This document shows positions 8,811-17,210 of a stretch of 36,347 nucleotides of DNA, piece after piece. This DNA comes from an uncultured Clostridia bacterium (GTDB taxonomy: Bacteria; Bacillota; Clostridia; TANB77; CAG-508): contig CAPYID010000018.1 of assembly GCA_948739805.1 (NCBI GenBank), positions 1 through 36,347 of the forward strand, written 5' to 3'. The stretch's first letter is position 1. Each line of letters opens with the position of its first letter. A program made the translations under genes and the position numbers. The notes beneath the pieces were generated by a model. That model worked only from the letters and a program-made list of their open reading frames with translations, was not told the DNA's origin and did not search any database.

Positions 8811-9136
8811 CTATCTCCTCCTAAACCAATCTTTAATATAATCTGCAAGTGATGAAATAATATCTTTTATTTCTAGTTCTGATGTGTTAATGCAGAGATG
8901 ATAACAAGTTTTTACTGTATCAATATCTTTCATCTCAATTTCCCAACTCACACTTTCTGTCCAATTAGTCCTGATGCCAAAAAAACAATTTTTTTATCGG
9001 TAAAGTAATACTTTCCAGAAACCTGTCTATTAATACTTATCTTTGGCGTCTTCCAACAATCGCCTGTTACCTTTCCTGCAAATAATTTTTCATCATTTTT
9101 CTGTTTTAGTTTAAAAAGTGCAGAAAAAATACAGAG
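8811..9136 (-). pseudogene. Decayed small-domain protein (PH/GRAM-like)
   Basis: No intact frame exists, but two frames together read KLFAGKVTGDCWKTPKISIN...YYFTDKKIVFLAS and then NWTESVSWEIEMKDIDTVKT...ADYIKDWFRRR, ending at TAG 8811-8813. The two parts join by a frameshift near 8967-8985, and no start codon is visible. The pattern of beta strands followed by IEMKDI resembles bacterial PH/GRAM-like domains, which is only a suggestion. Its terminal codons hold the ribosome binding site of the MATE gene. Confidence 0.5.
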
Positions 9137-9159
9137 TTACCATCATAGTATACTTTAAT

Positions 9160-10017
9160 TTATTTCATATTTTCATGTACTTCTTTTAATATTTCATATC
9201 TCTTTTCTATCATTCTTTTGTAAAAAGTTTTTCTTACAGTGGACATACCTTCCACATTATCAATAAAATTATTTATTTTATCCATATTAATCGTTAAAAA
9301 TAATCTTCTAATAGCCTTATTACACTCTTCATTTTTCATTTGTTTTATGTATGTCATATAATTAATTTTTTTTCCATTTTCCTTTAGGCAAGAATAACAA
9401 TTTATCGCTAAATTTTTCAATTCTGTTTCATTTATTCTTTCAATTTCATCATCTTCAAGCATTGGATTTAAAGCTGAACCACAATCATATATTGGAGAAA
9501 ATTCTACTTTTCCTGTAGTTTTATTTAATATAAATCCCCAATTCCCATTATGTCTATCTGTATTTCCAATTAGGCTATCAATAACAAACATATCCCAAAA
9601 TTTTTGTTTCGTTTCTTCTTTATGAATCATTTTACTTTCTTCTATTACTTCCATTATGTCATTTAACTCTGTTTCTATTTTTTTATCTGGATTTGTACTT
9701 AATGCTAGATTTTCAAATTCATATAATATATTATCATTATCTGTAAAATCTTCACAAGCACATACTATCTTTTCTTTTCCATTATAGTTATATTTTCCTA
9801 AAACTGTATTTTGTGTTTTAAAACCTACTATCTTGAACACATTACTTCCAATATATTCTGAAAAGGCATTATTGATATATGATATATTTTTATTTTTTTC
9901 TCTGACTGGATCTGGAAATTTTACTAAATATTTTTTATTGTTATATATTAATGTCTTCTTTTTCTCTGAACCTTTATAATTATTAAATTCTTCTATTGCA
10001 TTTGTAAAATCAATCAT
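9160..10017 (-). CDS. HipA/CtkA-like protein kinase
   Basis: A 285-residue protein with the fold signature of HipA-type kinases. The catalytic loop reads GNTDRHNGNWGF at residues 151-162 (D154, N159), and the metal-binding aspartate is in DCGSAL at residues 178-183. A likely ATP lysine is K33 in LVKFP. It is shorter than E. coli HipA and lacks a separate N-terminal domain, so it looks closer to the CtkA-like stand-alone kinases. No HipB-type antitoxin is adjacent. The neighbouring minus-strand genes are DUF4160 and its partner, so a toxin or host-modulating role within the mobile element is plausible but unproven. Confidence 0.8.
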   Translation of the reverse strand: MIDFTNAIEEFNNYKGSEKKKTLIYNNKKYLVKFPDPVREKNKNISYINNAFSEYIGSNVFKIVGFKTQNTVLGKYNYNGKEKIVCACEDFTDNDNILYEFENLALSTNPDKKIETELNDIMEVIEESKMIHKEETKQKFWDMFVIDSLIGNTDRHNGNWGFILNKTTGKVEFSPIYDCGSALNPMLEDDEIERINETELKNLAINCYSCLKENGKKINYMTYIKQMKNEECNKAIRRLFLTINMDKINNFIDNVEGMSTVRKTFYKRMIEKRYEILKEVHENMK

Positions 10018-10060
10018 CTTATTTTCTCCTATTAACTTTTTTGTTTATACTACTCTAAAA

Positions 10061-10339
10061 TTAACAATAAAATTTAATGTTATCTACACCATAAAAACTT
10101 TTCCATTCAGATAAAATATAAAAATAATTATATTGAATAGATTTAAATAATCTATTCAAATCATGCTTTGGAATTCTACTATTATTATTTTCTAAAATAC
10201 AATCTCCACTTTTTGTAATCCAAACTTTAGTTGCATTTGCAGTAGGATTTCCCTTGCAAATATGGACATGTATAGGCTCAAAATTTTCATTTGCCCAAAA
10301 GAATATGGTATATCCTAAATAATTAAAAAGATTAGGCAC
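10061..10339 (-). CDS. DUF4160 protein (GTG start)
   Basis: DUF4160 is recognised by PNLFNYLGYTIFFWANE near the start and PIHVHICKGN at about residue 24. I choose GTG at 10339 because AAAAGGAGG lies five bases upstream and family members typically start MPxLF; the longer frame to 10393 would overlap the previous gene by 62 bases. With the GTG start the overlap is 8 bases, typical of translational coupling. The product is 92 residues. DUF4160 genes often pair with DUF2442-type genes in toxin-antitoxin-like loci; the function is not established. Confidence 0.8.
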   Translation of the reverse strand: MPNLFNYLGYTIFFWANENFEPIHVHICKGNPTANATKVWITKSGDCILENNNSRIPKHDLNRLFKSIQYNYFYILSEWKSFYGVDNIKFYC

Positions 10340-10607
10340 TTTGTATTCCTCCTTTTCTAGCAACATCAAAAAAGTATCCAGCACCTCGTTCAACTACTGT
10401 TTTAAATATTGCAATTTCGTCTTCTCTATAATGTCCATCTTGTTTTACTATATTATAGCTTGGTAATTCAAATATTACTGTATCAAAACCATACTCCATT
10501 GGTCTTTCAAAACAAACAATAAGATATTCTTCTCCATTTTCCTTTTTACGAATATCTGAAGATACTACCAAAGTTCCATCTGCATATGTAACAAATTCAT
10601 GCATCAT
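10332..10607 (-). CDS. 91-residue partner gene of DUF4160
   Basis: An unrecognised small protein (MHEFVTYADGTLVVSSDIRK, then FERPMEYGFDTVIFELPSYN). The second Met at 10604 is an equally good start, with AAGGAGAG upstream. Its TAA overlaps the GTG start of the DUF4160 gene by 8 bases, so the two are almost certainly co-translated. It lies at the promoter-proximal end of the cargo operon. Pairing with DUF4160 suggests a two-component module; nothing in the sequence shows which partner would be toxic. Confidence 0.65.
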   Translation of the reverse strand: MMHEFVTYADGTLVVSSDIRKKENGEEYLIVCFERPMEYGFDTVIFELPSYNIVKQDGHYREDEIAIFKTVVERGAGYFFDVARKGGIQSA

Positions 10608-10846
10608 TTCAAATCACTCTCCTTTTAGCTTCTTAAATATATTGTACTTAGTATATCACATTTACTGTCATTTTGCTATACTATTTAAATTTAAAATAAT
10701 TTTGTCTTTTATATACTTTATTCTAACAAAAAACAATGATTAAAATTATCTCTTTCTAATTTCAATCATTGTCTTTATTTACTCTAAATAGGCTATCTCT
10801 CTATACTTTTTCAAGTTTCAAATTATTGGACATTAAGGATTTAGGA

Positions 10847-10851
10847 GTATG
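10847..10851. other. Putative right attachment core (CATAC on minus strand)
   Basis: This is the right-hand counterpart of 5335-5339, at the point where the deacetylase reading frame departs from the family sequence (GHVVGNHT, then PKSLMSNN instead of VNHHSMPD). The core lies in the codons of H139 and T140. Confidence 0.7.
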
Positions 10852-11265
10852 GTTTCCTACTACATGACCTTCATTTATCATTCGTTGGACGATATCTCCT
10901 GCTGTGTTTAAGTAATGCCCTGTTATAAAGAATGTTGCTTTAACATCATTTTCCTTTAGAGCGTCTAATATTTTTTCTGTATACCCTGCTTCATATCCTC
11001 CATCAAATGTTAGATATACATATTTTTTTTCTTTGTTTCCCATTACAATTCCATTGTATTTGTTCATTAGCTTTACATTTGTTGTACCTAAGTCTGGTTG
11101 CTCATTGTTTGGTACTCTTTTTACTCCCCATCCTATCTTTGTGTTGCTTATGACCTCTCCACTTGTCATTACTGTTTGTTTATAGTTATCATTAAAGGTT
11201 ATTACAAATGCAACAGCTATTATTACTGCTATACCAGTACCTATTGTTATTATTCTCTTTCTCAT
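10847..11265 (-). pseudogene. pdaA: pdaA-like deacetylase, 5' part (interrupted gene)
   Basis: The N-terminal 140 codons: an N-terminal membrane anchor or signal (residues 4-24), then the PdaA-type region IGWGVKRVPNNEQ, the first catalytic motif YLTFDGGYEAGYT (D88) and FFITGHYLN, ending at GHVVGNHT. H139 is the first histidine of the metal motif HTVNH. AGGAGG precedes the ATG. In its present state the frame runs on into element DNA and stops at 10801, giving a truncated 154-residue product without the second metal histidine, RPP motif or catalytic C-terminal motif. In B. subtilis pdaA is made in the forespore late in sporulation. The neighbouring Spo0A-C-like gene upstream is also sporulation-related. 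Confidence 0.9.
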
Positions 11266-11323
11266 TGTGCATCCTCCTCGTATAATCTTATAGTTAATAT
11301 TATGAAAAAGTTTTAAGAATATA

Positions 11324-11361
11324 ACAAAAAATAACTATTGTTTTTTGTAACAATAGTTATT
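11324..11361 (-). terminator. Rho-independent terminator upstream of pdaA
   Basis: Eleven-base arms AATAACTATTG and CAATAGTTATT (11330-11340, 11351-11361) enclose a 10-base loop; on the minus strand the hairpin runs into TTTTTTG. It would end transcripts coming from the small ORF at 11366-11446, so pdaA probably has its own promoter in the ~60 bases below. Confidence 0.75.
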
Positions 11362-11365
11362 CTCT

Positions 11366-11446
11366 CTATTCTATATTTTCTTTTAATTGTTGTTCTAAAT
11401 CATTTAATTCTGTAGTTAAAAAATCCCATATTCAATTTGTAGCCAT
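11366..11446 (-). pseudogene. Possible 26-residue small ORF with in-frame TGA
   Basis: After a G-rich ribosome-binding-like AGAGGGGG, ATG at 11446 opens MATN, then TGA, then IWDFLTTELNDLEQQLKENIE and a TAG just before the terminator at 11324-11361. A single TGG-to-TGA change would explain the interruption. The rest of the 319-base stretch 11266-11584 contains only this and two hairpins. This is a weak call, based on spacing and on the frame ending exactly before a terminator. Confidence 0.3.
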
Positions 11447-11531
11447 AGTACCCCCTCTTTGATTATTAGTATATCATAAATGATTTGAATTTACTATATT
11501 TTCAAAAAGTAAATTGATTCGTTTACTTTTA

Positions 11532-11568
11532 AACCCAGCACACCCTTAAAAGATGTGCTGGGTTTTTT
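11532..11568 (+). terminator. Hairpin terminator after the Spo0A-C-like gene
   Basis: Arms AACCCAGCACA and TGTGCTGGGTT flank an 11-base loop and end in a run of six T on the plus strand. The Spo0A-C-like gene ends 17 bases to the right and reads leftward into the hairpin, so it may act in both directions, although the T run is weak (TTT) on the minus strand. Confidence 0.7.
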
Positions 11569-11584
11569 AGTTACATTTTTATCT

Positions 11585-11881
11585 TTAGTTAATCAATCTT
11601 TCTAATATAGATTTTATCGTTGGGCATTTTACATATTCTTTCCCAAAAAATTTATAAAATTTTTCAGGATCTCTGTCATAGGCAATTCCTATCGTCCTGT
11701 CTATCTCACTCTTTACTGTTCCTTCGCTTTTTTTCATTTGTTCAGCTATCTTTTTGTAAATATCATTCATTTTTCTTTTATCTTTTTGGTATAGTTTTAC
11801 TGCAAGTCTAAGATATTTACCTCCCTTCAAATCTGAAGGTATTAAATACTCCAGCCTCTCATTAATCCGTTCTTCTGTCAT
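11585..11881 (-). CDS. Spo0A C-terminal-domain-like regulator
   Basis: A 98-residue protein that corresponds to the DNA-binding effector domain of Spo0A without the receiver domain. The segment YLRLAVKLYQKDKRKMNDIY aligns with the start of Spo0A-C, and IAEQMKKSEGTVKSEIDRTI matches its helix-turn-helix with the recognition helix. Stand-alone Spo0A-C proteins occur in Clostridia; their targets are not generally known. It lies between murF and the interrupted pdaA gene and has its own terminator-like hairpin. A role in sporulation control is a family-based inference. Confidence 0.75.
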   Translation of the reverse strand: MTEERINERLEYLIPSDLKGGKYLRLAVKLYQKDKRKMNDIYKKIAEQMKKSEGTVKSEIDRTIGIAYDRDPEKFYKFFGKEYVKCPTIKSILERLIN

Positions 11882-11960
11882 ATTTACTACTCCTTTCCTA
11901 AGTCACTCTCTATGACTACTTATTATAGTATAGCATATTTTTTAGTTAATTTCCACCTTT

Positions 11961-13340
11961 TTATAAAATTATGCTATTTACAATCTCATCAAAGTGCATA
12001 GCATTTGATGCCTTTACTAATACTATATCTCCTTGTTTTAATTCTTCTTTTGCAAATTTTATTGCCTCTTCATTTGTTTTGCATTCATATATTTTCATAT
12101 TAGATATTGCTCCCAACTCTAAAGCTCCTTTTACTATGTTTTTAGATGCTTCACCTACTGTTATTAATACTGATACTTCACTTTTTACTGTCTCTTCTCC
12201 AATTTTCTTATGTAGCTCAACTTCATAATCTCCTAAATTTAACATATCACCTAAAATAGCTATTTTCCTGTTTCCTTTTACACTATGCAAATACTCTAAG
12301 CCTGCCTTCATTGATTCATAGTTGGCATTGTATGTATCATTTATAATAGTTGCTCCATTTTTACTTTTTACTATTTCCATTCTCCTTTTTGTAAGTTTTA
12401 CTTGTTTTATTCCTTCTATAATTTTTTCTATTTCAATATTGTTTTCTAGTCCAACACATATAGCAGATAATGTATTATATACAAAGTGTTTTCCACCTAC
12501 TGGAACTTCAACTTCATATTGTTCATTATTGACATCAAGTATAAATTTTGTACCATTATCAAAACATTTTATATCTTTTGCCATTACATCACTTTTGTTT
12601 TCAATTCCATATGTAATTATTTTATGCTTTGTGTTACTAGTTTTTATCCAGTTATTTAATAAGTCATTGTCATTATTTAGTGCTATTGTAGAATTTTCCT
12701 CTGTTCCTTCTAATATCTCCAGCTTCGCTTTCAAAATATTTTCTCTTGATCCTAAAGTCCTAATATGAGAGCTTCCAATATTACTTATTACACCCATAGT
12801 CGGATGTGCAATTTTTGTTAAGATACTTATTTCTCCTGCATGATCCATCCCCATTTCAACCACAAGTGCTTCATGGTCTTCTAACTTTAATATTGTCATT
12901 GGTAAACCAATATGATTATTCATGTTTCCTTCTGTTTTTAGGACTTTATATTTTTGTGACATTACACTTGAAATAATGTCCTTTGTACTAGTTTTTCCTA
13001 CACTTCCTGTTATTCCAATAACAGGAATATCGTATAGGCTTCTTTTATATCTAGCTATCTGTTGTAATGCTTTAATTGTATCTTCTACTTGTATAACAGT
13101 CTTCCCCTGATACTCTTTAGGCTTTATACCTGAAACCATACATACCTCTGCTCCATTTTCAAATGCTTTTTCATATAATGTATTTCCATCAAAGTTTTCA
13201 CCTTTAATCCCTACATATACATCTCCTTTTTCTATTGTCCTTGTATCCTTTTTGAATGTTTTACATACTACATTTTCATCTCCACATATTAGTTTTCCTT
13301 GACATATTTGTATAATGTCTTTAACTTTTATATCCTTCAT
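11961..13340 (-). CDS. murF: UDP-MurNAc-tripeptide:D-Ala-D-Ala ligase MurF
   Basis: A 459-residue cytoplasmic Mur ligase. The N-terminal domain begins MKDIKVKDIIQICQGKLICG. The ATP-binding loop GITGSVGKTSTKD lies at about residues 109-121, followed by the NNHIGLPMTIL segment and EMGMDHAGEI, both standard for MurF; the C-terminal domain has TIINDTYNANYESMKAGL. It adds D-Ala-D-Ala to the UDP-MurNAc-tripeptide, the last cytoplasmic step of peptidoglycan precursor synthesis. AAGGAAGG precedes the ATG. It is the last intact core gene before the accessory island. The stretch 13341-13587 above it is AT-rich with no clear gene. Confidence 0.96.
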   Translation of the reverse strand: MKDIKVKDIIQICQGKLICGDENVVCKTFKKDTRTIEKGDVYVGIKGENFDGNTLYEKAFENGAEVCMVSGIKPKEYQGKTVIQVEDTIKALQQIARYKRSLYDIPVIGITGSVGKTSTKDIISSVMSQKYKVLKTEGNMNNHIGLPMTILKLEDHEALVVEMGMDHAGEISILTKIAHPTMGVISNIGSSHIRTLGSRENILKAKLEILEGTEENSTIALNNDNDLLNNWIKTSNTKHKIITYGIENKSDVMAKDIKCFDNGTKFILDVNNEQYEVEVPVGGKHFVYNTLSAICVGLENNIEIEKIIEGIKQVKLTKRRMEIVKSKNGATIINDTYNANYESMKAGLEYLHSVKGNRKIAILGDMLNLGDYEVELHKKIGEETVKSEVSVLITVGEASKNIVKGALELGAISNMKIYECKTNEEAIKFAKEELKQGDIVLVKASNAMHFDEIVNSIIL

Positions 13341-13587
13341 ATTTAATTTCCTTCCTTAAGGCATAATAACACCTTTTTTCTTTTAATATATTCTACAATA
13401 TAAAAAATTATAAATCAATATTTTTATTTTTTCTCCTTCTTCAGTTCTACGCTTGCCCATCTGTAAATTATTTTTACTTTGGTTAGATTTTAGCTAGATG
13501 TTTTAGACATAACAGAATACTTACTATTTATAATATAAATAACAATACACAAGAATTCCTTTACTTTGAATATATAATGGAATAATA

Positions 13588-13939
13588 AGTGAACTTTTTC
13601 AAATTTTCAGTTCACTATTTTTAATTTTAACGAAGAATAGCGGGGTTGAGCCAGTTCACCAAGTGAATTTCTACATCATATTTGCTTAAAATTTTTGTTT
13701 CCTTATTAACTCTTGAAGGCTTGCCCTTCAATGTGTGTAGGCATTGTGTTAAACATGCTTTCCTGCCCTCATTTCTAATGAGGTATTTTAGGTTTAATGG
13801 TGTTTATGTCTACTTATTTAAATATACTTATACTTAAATCCTCTTAGTTGAAAAAGAATGTACTTTTAAAATTAAGTCAAGGTTGTGCGATAGCACATGT
13901 ATTTAACCTTGACTTGATTTTATAAAGTACATTAGAATT
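13588..13939. repeat. Conserved ~352-bp island block, copy A
   Basis: This block is shared with 19492-19842 and 25099-25450. In plus-strand order it contains AGTGAACT/AGTTCACT palindromes, an AACGAAGAATAG segment, a 57-base double-stem core at 13711-13767 (GAAGGCTTGCCCTTC, ATGTGT, then GCAT...ATGC and TTTCCTGCC), a small hairpin (CCTCATT/AATGAGG) and a long hairpin at 13857-13933 with an inner GTGC-GATA-GCAC. Differences between copies often keep the stems paired. No coding frame is preserved in all copies. It lies between murF and the B3/4 gene, ending 24 bases beyond that gene's stop. Confidence 0.85.
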
Positions 13940-13963
13940 GTACTGAGGATTACATTTTTTATA

Positions 13964-14611
13964 TCATACAATAATGCTATTGATAATTTCTGCATTTGCA
14001 TATTTCGTCAAATATTTCATTGCTATATCTACAGATTTTTCAAGTCTTTCAGTTCCATTAAATGAAATCAAAACTGTTACAATTTCTTTTGATTTCTCTG
14101 TAATCATTGCTCTTGTTGAATCGCTTGTAGGACTTCCATACGCTTCTGCAAATACTGGCAATTTTTCAATATTTATCATTTCTTTTCCAATACCTTGATA
14201 TTTTTCTCCTTCTGTACCAATTCTAAAATTTATACTACCTTGCAAATTTTCTAAATCATATGAACCTACAGAATATCCTGTTTCTATTGATATTAAATTG
14301 TTTGTATCAACCACATTATTTATCTTATATAAACCTTTTCCTTGTAATATTCTACGAATCAAAGCTTCACTTGATACTCTATAACGACTAGGTTCTTTTC
14401 CTAAAATTTTATATGCTTCTCGTGATGCTTTGATATTTATTTGTTCCGTTAGATTCTCTAAAGTAAATGTTTTTTGTATCTTAGATATAATCTCCTTTTC
14501 AATATAATTCCATAGTTCTTTATTTGTCTTAATTACATTAGTTTTATAAAATATACATCCTAAACTCACATTACAACTCTCTTTCAGTTGCTTGTCTATT
14601 TGAACTTTCAT
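13964..14611 (-). CDS. B3/B4 tRNA-binding-domain protein
   Basis: A 215-residue protein resembling the free-standing B3/B4 domain of the phenylalanyl-tRNA synthetase beta subunit. Recognisable parts are EPSRYRVSSEALIRRILQGK at about residue 75, NNVVDTNNLISIETGYSVGSYD and FAEAYGSPTSDSTRAMIT. Stand-alone copies are thought to edit or bind aminoacyl-tRNA or related amino-acid conjugates; the substrate is unknown. It appears intact. It is the most murF-proximal cargo gene of the island, with its stop 24 bases from repeat block A. Confidence 0.85.
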   Translation of the reverse strand: MKVQIDKQLKESCNVSLGCIFYKTNVIKTNKELWNYIEKEIISKIQKTFTLENLTEQINIKASREAYKILGKEPSRYRVSSEALIRRILQGKGLYKINNVVDTNNLISIETGYSVGSYDLENLQGSINFRIGTEGEKYQGIGKEMINIEKLPVFAEAYGSPTSDSTRAMITEKSKEIVTVLISFNGTERLEKSVDIAMKYLTKYANAEIINSIIV

Positions 14612-14661
14612 TATTCAATATTCTTCCACCTTTATTGTACCATAGATTTATAAATTCTTAT

Positions 14662-14901
14662 CTATTCCTTAACATTATATTTCTTCATCAATTCTTTTGC
14701 TTTTTTTATTCCTTCATCTGTAATATATGTAGATTTTGCTTTATGTGTACTTCCACCTATTAACCTTTCATCTTCTAAACTATCTAATATATCAAAATCA
14801 TATTCTTTCCATGCTCTTTGATATTCTCCATATGCTTCTTTCTCAGTCCATGAAGTTAAATATAATAAAAGTAATGTTAATTCTTTAATTTGTTCTTCCA
14901 T
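14662..14901 (-). CDS. DUF6429-like small protein
   Basis: A 79-residue protein with a predicted winged-helix-like layout (KELTLLLLYLTSWTEKEAYG, then WKEYDFDILDSLEDERLIGG and a lysine-rich end). It matches my recollection of the DUF6429 family, often found next to TPR proteins. Its start overlaps the stop of the TPR gene at 14901 by one base, so the two are probably translated together. Function unknown. Confidence 0.65.
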   Translation of the reverse strand: MEEQIKELTLLLLYLTSWTEKEAYGEYQRAWKEYDFDILDSLEDERLIGGSTHKAKSTYITDEGIKKAKELMKKYNVKE

Positions 14902-15674
14902 TATTTAATCTCTCTTTCTACAAATTCTATAAATGCTGGAACAGTTTCTAGTAAGTATTTATAATCTTTAACTACTAAATATGCTTCTGCCTCTGAGCCC
15001 CATGAATATGTTCCTTTATTCTCAATATTATCTATCTTTGCTTTTGTAAATTTAATTTCCTGTTTCAAATATCCTAAAATATATTCATTATTTTCTTGTA
15101 TTGATTTAAGAATTTTTTTAGATTTTTTATAATTTCCTTTTTTGTAATACATTATAGAAAGTGGGAATAACATAAAAGTAGAATCATCTAAATATTTATT
15201 ATATATATTTTCGCATTCTTCGAATTTTTCAAGTATAGTATATAATCCCATAATTAAATATCTTATACCTTGATTATCACTTTCACATAATTCTAAAAGT
15301 TCTTCTCCCTGCTTTATTGCTTCAGTGTATCTTCCTAATTCCATTAATGTTAACATATAACTATGTTTGGTTCTCATATATGGTCTTGTTTCCATTAATC
15401 CCCAGAATATTCCTATATTCTCTTTATTGAAAGTATCTTCTTTTTGTAATTTTGCATGTTCTTTATCTAATGTTTCTTTATATTTTTCTAGTTTTTTTAT
15501 TGTATTAGCTTCAAATTTTGTAATAAAATTTGAAGCATCTATATTATTAGGATTTATTTCTAGTGCTTGCTTTGCCAATTTTATTGCTTTTGATCTTATT
15601 GGTTCATCATACGCTTCAAATAATAAGTCATCTGACTGTTCTCTTTTTATAAATTCTTCATCCTCAAAATCCAT
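14901..15674 (-). CDS. TPR-repeat protein
   Basis: A 257-residue soluble helical protein with tetratricopeptide-like units: AIKLAKQALEINPNNIDASN at about residue 30, MLTLMELGRYTEAIKQGEEL at about residue 107 and FPLSIMYYKKGNYKKSKKIL at about residue 169. It is likely a protein-protein interaction scaffold. GGAGG lies upstream of the ATG. It is directly coupled to the DUF6429-like gene and preceded by the AlbA_2 gene, together forming a three-gene minus-strand group. No catalytic motif is visible. Confidence 0.75.
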   Translation of the reverse strand: MDFEDEEFIKREQSDDLLFEAYDEPIRSKAIKLAKQALEINPNNIDASNFITKFEANTIKKLEKYKETLDKEHAKLQKEDTFNKENIGIFWGLMETRPYMRTKHSYMLTLMELGRYTEAIKQGEELLELCESDNQGIRYLIMGLYTILEKFEECENIYNKYLDDSTFMLFPLSIMYYKKGNYKKSKKILKSIQENNEYILGYLKQEIKFTKAKIDNIENKGTYSWGSEAEAYLVVKDYKYLLETVPAFIEFVEREIK

Positions 15675-15698
15675 TTTTTACCTCCTCCTTATAACAAT

Positions 15699-17173
15699 TT
15701 ACCTTGTTATATATTTTTGATTCTTTGTGTTTGGTTTATCTGGTACTGTCATCTGTAATTTTCCACTATCTAATAATGGTCTCATGTATTTTATATAAAA
15801 ATTCCTTCTATCTTTTAAACCTAAATATGCCATGATTTCTTTAGTAGTTTTAGGTTCATTACAAAATTCCAATATTTCATCTTGGTGGGTATCTTGGTGG
15901 GTTGTTGGATGCTTTTTTATTTCATTTTCAAACCCATCATGCATAAATATTGTTGTAATAAAATAATCTCTTGTTTCATTTGTTTCAAACTCTGGCTCTT
16001 TTGAACCGTTATTTTTTAATGCTCTTTTGATTTTAGGAACACCTGTATTTCTACCTTCTGTTAATTTTAATTCTTTTAAAAATTCTCCAATTCTACGATT
16101 TCTATATTTTCTTGCTATCATATTTTTATCTTCAATTGATTTTTCGCTTATTGAACGATCTGGTCCTGGGTAACTTACAATATGAATTCTATCTTCCATT
16201 ATTCTTACTTCTACTGGTTCTCTTACATCATATCCTCTGTGATAAACTGCATTTACTAATGCTTCTTCTATTGCTTGATATGGATAATTAAAAAATCTTA
16301 CCGCTTCTGCTTGTCCATCTATTTTTAATATTTTTTCTACAATAACAGTATTTTTGATATATGTTAAAGCACTCTTTATCATGCTATCTATTGGTCCTTT
16401 AAATATTTGCTCTGTCATATCATCACCTTCAGAACCATTCCTTAAATCTACTACTTCTATTTGCGAATATGGAAAGAATTTTTGTGGTTCATCATTGAAA
16501 AACATTAAACCAACATTTAGAGGTTTCATATATTCTGGTGTTCCATCTACAATTCTCATACTTTTGCATAAATCCATAAAATCCATTGTTTCAGATTCCT
16601 TTAGTAAATCACTTTTGATTTCATATAGATAATTTTGAATTAGTGGCAATTTTAAATCTCTAATTTCTGCTTCGTGATTCATTCTATCATCAAAAGGTAT
16701 AGTTCTTGCCATATCATATAATTCTTTTTGTTCTATTTCTGTTGCCTTTACTGTACTTGACATTTTTCTTATATAGTATGAATATCCTTTTGAAAAGTCT
16801 TTATCTAATGTTGTTGGACATTTATATGGTCTTGTTTGTCCTCCAAAGCACCATACTACTAATATGTTTTTTATTGTGCAACATCTACTATTGGTGTATA
16901 TGAAGGTTGAATCAACTTACATTTTGCTAATAATTCTTTTTGGATTTTATCTATTTCAGATAATTCAAGTCCTGTTATTGGCATTTTAGGTCTACCATTT
17001 TCTTCTTCAATACCTATTAAAATATATCCTCCGCCCCAATTATCTATATCATTTGCAAATGCACATATTGTATGTAATATCGGCTCTGGATTCCAGTTTT
17101 TCTTTAATTCTAATCTTGCATTTTCTACAATGTTTTCATTTAGTATATTTTCTATACTTGTAGGTAATTTCAT
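15699..17173 (-). pseudogene. AlbA_2 (Schlafen-type) RecG-like protein, frameshifted
   Basis: Two frames form one protein of about 490 residues. The N-terminal part (16871-17173) is an AlbA_2 domain: ENARLELKKNW, ICAFANDIDNWGGGYILIGI. The second frame carries WCFGGQTRPYKCPTTLDK, then EEALVNAVYHRGYDVREPVE, GRNTGVPKIKRALKNNGS and a C-terminal winged helix. The frames join when one base is added near 16864 (GCACAATAAAAAACA). Such proteins are putative transcription regulators or nucleic-acid-binding ATPases and are common in defence islands. As written the gene yields only a 100-residue N-terminal piece. Whether this is a mutation or a read error cannot be told here. Confidence 0.85.
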
Positions 17174-17210
17174 TTTTTCACCTCTTTAATTTTTGCTTTA
17201 TTCAATGTTT

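Larger units (their letters stand above)
5335..10846 (-). mobile_element. 5512-bp serine-recombinase element interrupting pdaA
   Basis: The element separates codons 1-140 of the pdaA-like gene (11265 down to 10847) from codons 141-268 (5334 down to 4947). Deleting 5335-10846 leaves an 807-base uninterrupted frame of 268 codons plus stop, close to the 263 residues of B. subtilis PdaA. The large serine recombinase lies at the left end, immediately beside the junction. The cargo is a 39-residue ORF, a MATE exporter, a decayed gene, a HipA-like kinase and a DUF4160 pair. Known skin elements in sigK, spoVFB and similar genes have the same design and are excised in the mother cell. Whether this one is regulated is an inference, and its recombinase carries a frameshift. 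Confidence 0.85.

Noticed and set aside
10340..10393. Longer start for the DUF4160 gene
   Set aside because: It would overlap the upstream gene by 62 bases, while GTG at 10339 has a good ribosome binding site and matches the family start.
11432..11434. UGA read as tryptophan
   Set aside because: The only hint is one small ORF; all large genes use TGG for tryptophan and stop normally.
13711..13767. Short protein encoded on the minus strand of the block (GRKACLTQCL...)
   Set aside because: Copies A and B are open for about 46 codons, but copy C has a stop, most differences change residues, and no ribosome binding site is present; paired stem changes fit a folded motif better.
13857..13933. 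Group II intron or retron RNA
   Set aside because: GTGCG occurs in the hairpin, but no domain V-like sequence or reverse transcriptase is found in the window.
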